Source of the DNA: Omnitrophica WOR_2 bacterium RBG_13_41_10
Lineage (GTDB): Bacteria; Omnitrophota; Gorgyraeia; Gygaellales; Profunditerraquicolaceae
NCBI GenBank assembly: GCA_001805465.1
Contig: MHGH01000001.1
Location: 2,452 to 35,003, forward strand
Reading direction: 5' to 3'
DNA length: 32,552 bases
The notes under the pieces are model-generated. The model did no database searches. It saw only the letters and a program-made list of their open reading frames with translations, and was not told where the DNA came from. Both the position numbers and the translations under genes were made by a program. Below are positions 8,593 to 17,091 of this stretch, one piece after another (position 1 is the stretch's first letter; each line of letters begins with the position of its first letter).

Positions 8593-11500
8593 ATTTTCCT
8601 GAATTCGGAGTTAAAAGGCCGGTAACGAATTTAATGATTTTTTCCGCAATTCTGGTGCTGGCTTTTTACAGCCTTACCAGGATAGGCATAGATAGCATGC
8701 CTGAAATTGAGCCGCCTTCTATCAGTGTAATCTCCAGCTACCCCGGCGCAAGCCCGGAAGACGTAGAGACTAAAGTTACTGAAGTGCTGGAGAACCAGCT
8801 TGCCACAACCCCGGGGTTAGAGAAAATCACCTCTACTTCTTCAGAAGGTTCTTCTAGGATCACCCTTAAATTCATTTGGGGGACAAATTTGGATGAGGCA
8901 TCTAATGATATCCGCGACCGCATTGATTTAGCTAAACGGCTATTGCCGGATATCCCGGATGAAATGGATAACCCCATCATCTTTAAATTTAACACCGCTA
9001 ATATCCCGATAATATTTTTTGGTTTTACGGCAACACAATCGTATCCCGAGCTTTATGATTTAATTGATAAAAGAGTAGGCGATGCCTTGCGCCAGCTGCC
9101 CGGGGTGGGGACAGTGCAAATTCAAGGCGGCGGCTTAGAGCGCCAGATTAATATTTGGGTAGACAAGACTCGACTCCAAGGGTATGGTTTCTCCATACTT
9201 GATATTCAAAATGCCTTAAGACAGGAAAACATTACCCAGCCCGTGGGAGATTTGAAAACCGGCATGACAGATTATCTCCTGCGGCTTCCCGGTGAATTCG
9301 CTACTCCCGAAGAAATAAACTTGGTAATTTTAGGCAGGCGCGAAGGAAAGCTTATTTATTTAAAAGATGCAGCGCGCGTGGAAGACAGTTTTAAAGAAGT
9401 CACAAGCATGGTGCGCGTTGACAAACAGCGGGGCCTGATGATGATGGCGCAGAAGCAAAGCGGCACCAATACCGTAGAAGTTGCGCAAAGGATAAAAAAG
9501 CGCATGGAAGAGCTAAAAAAGACGCTTCCGGCAGATGTAAAGGTGGTTACTATTTTTGATACTTCCAAAGATATCATTACCTCGCTTAATTCATTAAAAT
9601 CTTCAGTGTGGCTGGCAATATTTTTAGTAATTTTAGTGGTCTGGTTTTTCCTGCGCCAGTTCGCCCCGAGTATGATTGTGGCCTTGACCATACCGTTTTC
9701 GCTTTTGATCAGCTTTATTTATCTTTTTTTAAACGGCAAAACTATTAATACCATCAGCCTTTCTTCCATAGCCATTGCCTCAGGCATGGTTGTTGATAAT
9801 GCCATTGTTATCGTAGACAATGTCTACCGCCATTTCGAACGGGGCCAGCGGCCGCAGGAGGCAGCAATTTTTGGCACCTCAGAAATGTTTTTAGCTATCG
9901 CCGCCTCTACTGTTACAACGGTCGTGGTTTTTCTGCCGATGTTATTTATTCCGGGAGTTGTCGGCGTTATCTTCGGAGAATTAGCAGTGATTATTATTGT
10001 CACGCTTCTGGCATCGCTTTTTACTGCCGCAACTTTTAGCCCGATGCTTTGTTCAAAATGGATGCATTCTAATAACAGCACAATTAAAGAAACACATAAG
10101 GCATTCATTAAATTCTATGATTTTTCTGAGAAAATGTTTAAGGGCTGGGAGGATTTTTATGCCAGACAGCTTGGCTGGTCTCTGGGGCATAAGAAAATCA
10201 TTATTATCGGTTTTAGCTTGGCGTTTATCTTTAGTTTAACCCTGACGCGTTTTGTCGGCAATGAATTTATTCCTGAAGAAGATACCGGGGACCTGCGCAT
10301 AAATATCAGCCTTGCTGTTGGGATGAGGCTTGAAGAAAGCGATAGAGTCTCCAAAAGAATTGAAGGCTTGCTTGCTCAGGATATCCCTGAAGCAGAATAT
10401 TATTATGTGAGAACCGGTTCAGTCAGGGGTTTGGGCAGGGCCTTTGGCGGCGCGCAGGGCTCGCATACTATCGCTGCCGGAGCAAAACTGGTAGCTAAGA
10501 CCAAGAGAAAACGTTCGGTTGTGGAAGTCGGGCAAATTATCAGAAACAAGATAAAAAATATTCCCGGGGTAATCAAGGCCGATGTCTCCACAGGTAACCC
10601 CATAGGCCGCCTGATTACCGGAGGGGGAGGCAAGGCAATTCAAATTGAAATTATCGGGCACTCATTTGAAGAAACTGATGCCCTGGCAGAAAAAATAAAA
10701 GGTATTTTAGAACAGATCCCCGGAACAGTAGATGCTTCTATCTCGCGCGAGTTTAACCGCCCGGAATTAAGGATTGATGTTGACCGGGAAAAAACAGCGG
10801 CGTTGGGCCTGGACATGGGCACTATCTCCAACACCCTTCGGGCTTTTATTCAGGGGGTAACTGCGACAAAATACCGCGAAAAAGGAGAAACTTACGATAT
10901 TTATGTCAGGCTTGAGGAGGCTTCGCGCACAAAACTAGAGGATATTGAAAACCTTTCTATCGTAGCCCCCCTGCCGCAGGAAAAAACTTCTTTTATTGCC
11001 TTGGCAGATTCAGAGGCGCTGAAAGGAATTTCCAGAGGCCATATTCAATTGTCTAACATCGCCAAAATTTCCGAAACCCTAGGGCCCCAGGATATTGACC
11101 GCAAAAACCGAGAAAGGGTAGTGCAGGTAGAATGTAATGCCTACAGGAGGTCTTCGGGAAAGATCATCGAGGACCTCAATAAAGAATTGGGTAAATTAAC
11201 CCTGCCTAGCGATGTCATGATTAACATCGGAGGCGAGGCAGAAGAACAAGGAAAGGCATTTAAAGACCTGACGATGCTGTTATTGCTGGGTATCTGTTTG
11301 GTTTATATGGTAATGGCCGCGCAATTTGAATCGCTCTTAGACCCTTTTATCGTTATGTTCGCCATTCCTTTTACCTTTATCGGCGTAATTTTAGGCTTTG
11401 TCCTGACCAATACAACCCTGAGCATTATTACGTTTTTAGGGATTATTATGTTGATGGGCATCGTGGTTAATAACGCTATTGTTTTGGTAAGCTATATTCA

Positions 11501-11771
11501 GATCCTGCGCGCCCGGGGTTTATCTATGTATGAAGCAGTAACTACAGCGGGAAAAGAAAGATTAAGGCCGGTATTAATGACCACAATCACTACTCTAGTC
11601 GGGCTCCTGCCTTTGGCAATGTCCCGGGGCGAAGGTTCTGAGGTCTGGCAGCCATTGGGTATTACCATGATCGGGGGGCTAACAATATCTACATTAATCA
11701 CCATGCTTTTTGTGCCTACACTTTATGCTATCTTCCACAGAAAAGCAGAGCTAACCGGAGGTGAGAAATAA
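8589..11771 (+). CDS. RND efflux pump inner-membrane transporter (AcrB/HAE1-type)
   Basis: 1060 aa; FGVKRPVTNLMIFSAILVLAFYSLTRIGIDSMPEIEPPSISVISSYPGASPEDVE; LSSIAIASGMVVDNAIVIVDNV; two symmetric halves with TM bundles. Confidence 0.97.
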   Translation: MNFPEFGVKRPVTNLMIFSAILVLAFYSLTRIGIDSMPEIEPPSISVISSYPGASPEDVETKVTEVLENQLATTPGLEKITSTSSEGSSRITLKFIWGTNLDEASNDIRDRIDLAKRLLPDIPDEMDNPIIFKFNTANIPIIFFGFTATQSYPELYDLIDKRVGDALRQLPGVGTVQIQGGGLERQINIWVDKTRLQGYGFSILDIQNALRQENITQPVGDLKTGMTDYLLRLPGEFATPEEINLVILGRREGKLIYLKDAARVEDSFKEVTSMVRVDKQRGLMMMAQKQSGTNTVEVAQRIKKRMEELKKTLPADVKVVTIFDTSKDIITSLNSLKSSVWLAIFLVILVVWFFLRQFAPSMIVALTIPFSLLISFIYLFLNGKTINTISLSSIAIASGMVVDNAIVIVDNVYRHFERGQRPQEAAIFGTSEMFLAIAASTVTTVVVFLPMLFIPGVVGVIFGELAVIIIVTLLASLFTAATFSPMLCSKWMHSNNSTIKETHKAFIKFYDFSEKMFKGWEDFYARQLGWSLGHKKIIIIGFSLAFIFSLTLTRFVGNEFIPEEDTGDLRINISLAVGMRLEESDRVSKRIEGLLAQDIPEAEYYYVRTGSVRGLGRAFGGAQGSHTIAAGAKLVAKTKRKRSVVEVGQIIRNKIKNIPGVIKADVSTGNPIGRLITGGGGKAIQIEIIGHSFEETDALAEKIKGILEQIPGTVDASISREFNRPELRIDVDREKTAALGLDMGTISNTLRAFIQGVTATKYREKGETYDIYVRLEEASRTKLEDIENLSIVAPLPQEKTSFIALADSEALKGISRGHIQLSNIAKISETLGPQDIDRKNRERVVQVECNAYRRSSGKIIEDLNKELGKLTLPSDVMINIGGEAEEQGKAFKDLTMLLLLGICLVYMVMAAQFESLLDPFIVMFAIPFTFIGVILGFVLTNTTLSIITFLGIIMLMGIVVNNAIVLVSYIQILRARGLSMYEAVTTAGKERLRPVLMTTITTLVGLLPLAMSRGEGSEVWQPLGITMIGGLTISTLITMLFVPTLYAIFHRKAELTGGEK

Positions 11772-12061
11772 TGTTAAAAATGGTAATGATTGCCTACAAT
11801 GAAGCAATTGATATGGAAGTAATGGAGATGATGGAAAAATGCAACTTGAAAAATTATACCAAAGTCATGGGAGTTTTTGGCCGGGGAGAAACCTCTGGCA
11901 CGCATTTAGGCAATGATATCTGGCCGGGCAGGAACAACCTTCTTTATGCCGCCACACCGGAAAATGCCGCAAAACAGCTGGCCTCTGCTGTAAAAGAACT
12001 TAAGGTCAAGCTAGGCAAAGAAGGCATAAAAGCTTTTGTCTGGAATTTGGATGACGAGTAG
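11771..12061 (+). CDS. Small PII-like / transporter-associated protein
   Basis: 96 aa ferredoxin-like pattern (MVMIAYNEAIDMEVMEMMEKCNLKNYTKVMGVFGRGETSGTHLGNDIWPGRNNLLYAA); ATG overlaps the RND stop (TAATG). Confidence 0.75.
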   Translation: MLKMVMIAYNEAIDMEVMEMMEKCNLKNYTKVMGVFGRGETSGTHLGNDIWPGRNNLLYAATPENAAKQLASAVKELKVKLGKEGIKAFVWNLDDE

Positions 12062-12070
12062 ATTTTTTAA

Positions 12071-12098
12071 TTGAATATTCTTTATATTATGCTAAAAT
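12071..12098 (+). promoter_or_regulatory. Putative promoter for the glycine-zipper lipoprotein gene
   Basis: TTGAAT (12071-12076), 16-nt spacer, TAAAAT (12093-12098) in an AT-rich gap. Confidence 0.45.
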
Positions 12099-12128
12099 TA
12101 AAACGAATCAGTTAAAAAAGGAGGCAAG

Positions 12129-12560
12129 ATGTACAAAAAAACATTATTTTTACTTGCAGCCCTGGCTCTTATAATAGCAGGCTGTGAAACAATGGGGCCA
12201 GATGCTAAGACAGGTACGGTTGCCGGTGGTTTGATTGGCGCAACCGCAGGAGGAATTATCGGGCATCAGAGCGGCCATGGCTTAGAGGGTGCAGCAATTG
12301 GCGCAGTAGTAGGAGCGCTCGGCGGCGGTTTAGTCGGCAGCAGCATGGATGATAGAGCCAAGGCAACTAACCCTAGCCATATTCCGCTTACCTCTATTGC
12401 AAATATGGCTTCCCAGGGTACCCCTGATGCGGTAATAATCGATGAAATTCAAAGGACTAAGTCGGTTTACAACCTAAATTCTGAGATCATTACTTACCTA
12501 AAAAATAATAAGGTAAGCGACAGGGTCGTTGATTACATGATGTCAACCTCTCAAAAATAA
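12129..12560 (+). CDS. Glycine-zipper lipoprotein
   Basis: Lipobox LALIIAGCET; Gly-rich repeat GGLIGATAGGIIGHQSGHGLEGAAIGAVVGALGGGLVG. Confidence 0.85.
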   Translation: MYKKTLFLLAALALIIAGCETMGPDAKTGTVAGGLIGATAGGIIGHQSGHGLEGAAIGAVVGALGGGLVGSSMDDRAKATNPSHIPLTSIANMASQGTPDAVIIDEIQRTKSVYNLNSEIITYLKNNKVSDRVVDYMMSTSQK

Positions 12561-12575
12561 GTTAAGGAGGCCGCT

Positions 12576-12920
12576 ATTAGCAGAATCGGAATTAGTGTCT
12601 TCTGTATATTAATAATGATTATGCTTTGCGCTAGTTATGGCTATTCGCAGGAAAGTTTAGCTGAACAATTATCGGTGCGGGTTGTAGAGGGCAGGGCCCA
12701 AAAGATTGATTCTGTGGGGCAGATATTAACAGTGCGTATTTTTAATGACGAAATAACTATTTTCGTGCCTGATAAAATTCAGATTGCCCGGGGTAGCGAA
12801 GCTATCCCCTTAGACGATATCAATGTAGGAGACTCACTAAGGATAAAATATTACGATGCCTCACCCGGCCCTTTAACAGCCATAAGCATTACTGATAACA
12901 ATGCGGTAGATGATTTTTAA
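12576..12920 (+). CDS. Small secreted protein of unknown function; start probably upstream of the called ATG (12615), possibly an ATT codon
   Basis: AAGGAGG at 12564-12570, 5 nt before ATT at 12576; continuous frame (I/M)SRIGISVFCILIMIMLCASYGYSQES gives a complete signal peptide. The ORF track start at 12615 leaves a truncated one without basic residues. Confidence 0.55.
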   Translation: MSRIGISVFCILIMIMLCASYGYSQESLAEQLSVRVVEGRAQKIDSVGQILTVRIFNDEITIFVPDKIQIARGSEAIPLDDINVGDSLRIKYYDASPGPLTAISITDNNAVDDF

Positions 12921-12931
12921 TTAGTTATTAA

Positions 12932-14158
12932 ATGATGAAGAAGTTTCTTTTTGTATTCCTTCTAGTATTATCTTTATTCATGGTACAGGAAAGTATAAGC
13001 CACTTTCCCATACCACTGCGAAAATCGCTGAAAGTCATCGCCGAAGGCAATTTTCTTGATATAGCCGAAGCGGCAACGCCCAAACTCATTATATTTTATT
13101 CGCCAAGCTGCCATAAATGCGCCCAGGTCAAAAACGAAGTAATCCCCCAGATACACGAAAAATTTAAGGACAAAATATCCATAGAATACCGCGATACCAG
13201 CGACATAGAAAATTATAAGTTATTATTGAGCCTGCGGGAAAAATATGCGCCTAATTTTGATGATACCGTGCCGGTATTTTACTTTAATGGAAATCTTTTA
13301 AGCAGCAAAGAGCCGTTAAGAGAAAATTTAGAGGCCTTAATTAATAATTCGCCAGGCACGACATCGCATGCACAAGAAGAGCCGTATGCAATAGATTTAA
13401 TCAGCCGTTTTAAAGGTTTTCCTCCGGCGGCTATTGCCAGCGCCGGACTGATAGACGGAATTAATCCTTGCGCTTTCACGGTGATAGTATTTTTTATTTC
13501 CTTTTTAGTCTTGCAGGGCTATAGAAAAAGAGAGTTAATTGTTACGGGCCTGTCTTTTATTTTTATTGTTTTTTTAACCTATATCTTAATAGGAATAGGA
13601 ATATTCTCTTTTCTTTATCGCTTAAGCAGTTTTTGGTTAGTGGCCAGGATATTTAATATCTCTATCGGGATTTTTTGTATTATCTTAGGAATTTTAGCGC
13701 TTTATGATTTCTTTAAGTTTAGGAAAACCGGCTCTAGCGCAGGCCTGGCTTTACAATTGCCGCAGGCAGTAAAAAATCAGATACATAAACTTATAGGTAA
13801 ACATTATAGAAAATCTAAAGATAAAACGCAGAAGCTGCCTGTCTATAGTTTGGTTTTCACTGCCTTGATTACCGGGTTTCTGGTGTCAATTTTAGAGGCA
13901 GTCTGTACCGGGCAGGTTTATCTTCCGACGATAACCTTTATTTTAAAAACCGCTCCCTTAAAGATGGAGGCTTTTGGATACCTTATACTTTATAACCTGA
14001 TGTTTATTTTTCCTTTGGCTATAATATTTTTGTTTGCCCTTTGGGGTGTTACCTCCGAACAATTTTCCAGGGTTTTAAAGAAGCACCTTTTATCCATCAA
14101 GATAATTATGGCTATACTATTTTTTGCTTTGGGCATATTCTTAATCCGGAGGGGATAA
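12932..14158 (+). CDS. Thioredoxin-like (CHKC) domain fused to CcdA/DsbD-type transmembrane domain
   Basis: Signal peptide; LIIFYSPSCHKCAQVKNEVIPQI; GLIDGINPCAFTVIVFFISFLVLQGY; ILEAVCTGQVYLPTITFIL; multiple TM helices. Confidence 0.88.
   Translation: MMKKFLFVFLLVLSLFMVQESISHFPIPLRKSLKVIAEGNFLDIAEAATPKLIIFYSPSCHKCAQVKNEVIPQIHEKFKDKISIEYRDTSDIENYKLLLSLREKYAPNFDDTVPVFYFNGNLLSSKEPLRENLEALINNSPGTTSHAQEEPYAIDLISRFKGFPPAAIASAGLIDGINPCAFTVIVFFISFLVLQGYRKRELIVTGLSFIFIVFLTYILIGIGIFSFLYRLSSFWLVARIFNISIGIFCIILGILALYDFFKFRKTGSSAGLALQLPQAVKNQIHKLIGKHYRKSKDKTQKLPVYSLVFTALITGFLVSILEAVCTGQVYLPTITFILKTAPLKMEAFGYLILYNLMFIFPLAIIFLFALWGVTSEQFSRVLKKHLLSIKIIMAILFFALGIFLIRRG
12980..13059 (+). repeat. 80-bp two-hairpin repeat, copy 1 (in-frame inside the thioredoxin-CcdA CDS)
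   Basis: 75/80 ungapped identity with 21550-21629 by direct reading; encodes MVQESISHFPIPLRKSLKVIAEGNFL. Confidence 0.93.
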
Positions 14159-14167
14159 ACGAAAAGA

Positions 14168-14551
14168 ATGCGTTTGTTCTTAGGTATTTTATTTTTATTT
14201 ATGGCAACCGGTTGTGCTGCTCAAGAAGAGCCTGATCAATACATTTGGGATTTTGGCAGCGCCAAAGAAAACGCAATATTAACACATGAGTTTATATTTA
14301 AAAATAATACTTCCCAGATGCTCACAATACAAAATGTCAGCACTTCTTGCGGCTGTACCATATCAGAAGTAAAACAAAAGATACTTTCACCGGGTGAATC
14401 TACTACCATAGAGGTTTCCTTTAATACTAAGGGCTACAGGGGTTTGGTAGAACAATACGTATATGTGAATACAGATGACCTTGACAATCCGGTTTTAAAA
14501 TATATAATAAAAGCTCAAGTTAATCCCCAGGCTTCAAGCAAACCCCAATAG
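14168..14551 (+). CDS. DUF1573-family lipoprotein
   Basis: Lipobox LFLFMATGCAAQ; IWDFGSAKENAILTHEFIFKNNTSQMLTIQNVSTSCGCTISEV...LSPGESTTIEVSFNTKGYRG. Confidence 0.88.
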   Translation: MRLFLGILFLFMATGCAAQEEPDQYIWDFGSAKENAILTHEFIFKNNTSQMLTIQNVSTSCGCTISEVKQKILSPGESTTIEVSFNTKGYRGLVEQYVYVNTDDLDNPVLKYIIKAQVNPQASSKPQ

Positions 14552-14590
14552 CTGGAATTCTAACAGAGAGGACAATAGGAGGTTTACAAA

Positions 14591-15559
14591 ATGTGGTCTT
14601 TAAGATTAAGGATGTGGCTTTTGTTGACGATTCTTTTTGGCCTGATCTACGCGGTAATCGTAGTGATCGGCCGCGCCTTTTTACACGTCGGTGATTTTTA
14701 TTTTTATCTGGCCATATCCTTGGTCATGATGTTTATCCAGTATATGATCGGGCCAAAGCTTGTAGAATGGAGTATGCGCGTTAGATACATCAATAAAGAA
14801 GAGTATCCGCGCCTGCATCAAATAGTCGCTGAGTTAGCCGTACGCGCAAAAATACCCACACCCCGCATAGGCATTGCCCAGATTAGCCTGCCTAATGCCT
14901 TTGCCTTTGGCAGAGGTATCCGAGACGGCAGGGTCTGCGTTACCGAAGGTATTTTGAAGCTGCTTAACGAGGATGAATTAAGGGCAGTGCTTGGCCATGA
15001 ATTGAGCCACTTAAAAAACAGGGATGTGCTGACTATTATGTTGCTGTCGGTTATTCCGATGGTGATGTATAGGATCGCCTGGAGTTTTTTATTTTATGGC
15101 CGCAGGCGCGACAATAGAGGAGGCAACACGGCATTGATAGGCCTGGCAGCGTTTCTTTTTTATTTTATCACCAACCTGTTGGTATTGTATGCTTCGCGTA
15201 TCCGCGAATATTTTGCCGATAAAGGTTCAGTAGCCTTAGGTAACCCTGCGCAAAACCTTGCCTCCAGCCTTTATAAGCTGGTCTATGGCTCTGCCCGGAT
15301 GAATAAAGAATCCCTTAAGGAAGTAGAGGGCCTGAAGGCATTCTTTATCAATGACCCTTCCCAGGCATTAAATGAGATTAGGGAACTTAAGCAATTGGAC
15401 CTGGATAAAAACGGCACCATTGATTCTTATGAGTTAGCACAAATAAGAATGAAAAAGGCAGCTTTAGGTTTTGGCGATAAATTGCTGGAATTATTAAGCA
15501 CCCATCCTAATATGCTTAAGCGTATAAAACGCCTGTCTCAAATACAAAAGTTAGCTTAA
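14591..15559 (+). CDS. htpX: HtpX-type M48 membrane zinc metalloprotease
   Basis: HELSHLKNRDVLTIM zinc motif, multiple TM helices, REYFADKGSVAL, C-terminal LLELLSTHPNMLKRIKRL. Confidence 0.93.
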   Translation: MWSLRLRMWLLLTILFGLIYAVIVVIGRAFLHVGDFYFYLAISLVMMFIQYMIGPKLVEWSMRVRYINKEEYPRLHQIVAELAVRAKIPTPRIGIAQISLPNAFAFGRGIRDGRVCVTEGILKLLNEDELRAVLGHELSHLKNRDVLTIMLLSVIPMVMYRIAWSFLFYGRRRDNRGGNTALIGLAAFLFYFITNLLVLYASRIREYFADKGSVALGNPAQNLASSLYKLVYGSARMNKESLKEVEGLKAFFINDPSQALNEIRELKQLDLDKNGTIDSYELAQIRMKKAALGFGDKLLELLSTHPNMLKRIKRLSQIQKLA

Positions 15560-15563
15560 GCCC

Positions 15564-15599
15564 GCTCTACAAAACAAGCTTTTATGCTTCCATTAGAGC
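15564..15599 (+). terminator. Imperfect nested stem-loop between htpX and lysS (possible weak terminator)
   Basis: GCTCTA (15564-15569) pairs with TAGAGC (15594-15599), inner AAGC/GCTT; no clean U-tract follows. Confidence 0.25.
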
Positions 15600-15609
15600 A
15601 TTCGAACTG

Positions 15610-15638
15610 TTGACATAACTTTAATTCTACTATATAAT
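15610..15638 (+). promoter_or_regulatory. Full-consensus sigma70 promoter of lysS
   Basis: TTGACA (15610-15615), 17-nt spacer, TATAAT (15633-15638). Confidence 0.85.
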
Positions 15639-15647
15639 TAATAATCT

Positions 15648-17090
15648 ATGGAATTAAACGAAATTCTCCAACAAAGACAGGCCAAGTTTAGTGCCCTAAA
15701 GGCTAAAGGCGTACCGGTATACGATAAGGTTTTCGCCGAAAATACCCCTATTGTTGAAGCCACTAGCGGCTTTCAGGAGGGTAAAAGGGTTTCTCTCTGC
15801 GGCCGGATTATGGCTAAACGTTTGCACGGCAAAGTCTTGTTTCTGGATTTAAGAGATGCCAGCGCAAGGATTCAGCTGTATATAAGAGAGGATTTTGTAG
15901 GTAAGGATAAATTCGCTATTTTGAGTGATATAGATATTGCCGACATCATAGGAGCCAAGGGAGAGCTTTTTAAGACCCATACTGGCGAGGCAACGGTTAA
16001 AGTAGAAGATTTCGTAGTTCTGGCCAAGGCCTTCAGGCCCTTACCGGAGAAATGGCACGGACTAAAAGATGTAGAGCTGCGTTACCGGCAGAGGTACCTA
16101 GACTTAATTGCCAACGAAGAAGTAAAAAAAGTATTCCTCATCCGCGCTAAAATTATCAAAGCCATGAGGAATTTCTTAGAAGACAGAGGTTTTTTAGAAG
16201 TAGAAACCCCCATGATGCACGCTATACCCGGAGGAGCTGCCGGCCGGCCTTTTAAAACACGCCATAATGAGTATGGCATAGATTTATATTTAAGGATCGC
16301 TCCGGAACTATATCTAAAACGCCTTTTAGTCGCAGGTTTAGATAAGGTCTATGAGATCAACCGCAGTTTCCGCAATGAAGGAGTGTCTACCAAGCATAAC
16401 CCTGAGTTTACCATGCTTGAAGTTTATTCTGCTTATGCTGACTATGAGGATATGATGCAGTTATGCCAGGATTTAATTGTCTTTGTGACAAAAGAGGTAT
16501 TAGGCAAGACTAGTTTTGATTATCAGGCTAGCCCCGTCGATATGGCGACGCCTTGGGAGAAAAAGTCTTTTGCTGAAATAGTCAAAGATAAATTTGACAT
16601 TCAACCTTGCGATGAAGCAGCGGTGATGATCAAGAAACTACAGGCCAAAGGTTTCGCCAAAGAAAAGAATAAGCTTACCCGCTCGCAGGTCGCCAAAATA
16701 ATCGAGGAGCTATTGGAAGAAGAGATGAAGACAAACCCTACTTTTGTCACTGACTATTTTACGGATTTGTGCCCTTTAGCTAAAAGCAAAAAGGATAATC
16801 CCTTGCTTTCGGAGAGATTTGAATTGTTTATCGCAGGGATTGAAATAGGCAATGCCTATTCGGAGCTAAATGACCCTCAGGAACAAAAGGAACGTTTTCA
16901 AGCTGAAATTAAGGATTTAGCCGGTGAAGAGAAGAAAGAAGTAGATGAAGATTATATTTTGGCTTTGGAGCATGGCATGCCTCCTGCCGGAGGGTTAGGC
17001 CTGGGAATAGATAGGCTGGTCATGCTATTGGCAAATCAGCCTTCGATCAGGGACGTGATTTTGTTCCCCTTATTAAGGCCGCAAATATAG
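15648..17090 (+). CDS. lysS: Lysyl-tRNA synthetase, class II
   Basis: OB-fold region SLCGRIMAKRLHGKVLFLDLRD; RYRQRYLDL; FLEVETPMM; RSFRNEGVSTKHNPEFTMLEVY; GLGLGIDRLVMLL. Confidence 0.97.
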   Translation: MELNEILQQRQAKFSALKAKGVPVYDKVFAENTPIVEATSGFQEGKRVSLCGRIMAKRLHGKVLFLDLRDASARIQLYIREDFVGKDKFAILSDIDIADIIGAKGELFKTHTGEATVKVEDFVVLAKAFRPLPEKWHGLKDVELRYRQRYLDLIANEEVKKVFLIRAKIIKAMRNFLEDRGFLEVETPMMHAIPGGAAGRPFKTRHNEYGIDLYLRIAPELYLKRLLVAGLDKVYEINRSFRNEGVSTKHNPEFTMLEVYSAYADYEDMMQLCQDLIVFVTKEVLGKTSFDYQASPVDMATPWEKKSFAEIVKDKFDIQPCDEAAVMIKKLQAKGFAKEKNKLTRSQVAKIIEELLEEEMKTNPTFVTDYFTDLCPLAKSKKDNPLLSERFELFIAGIEIGNAYSELNDPQEQKERFQAEIKDLAGEEKKEVDEDYILALEHGMPPAGGLGLGIDRLVMLLANQPSIRDVILFPLLRPQI

Positions 17091-17091
17091 A

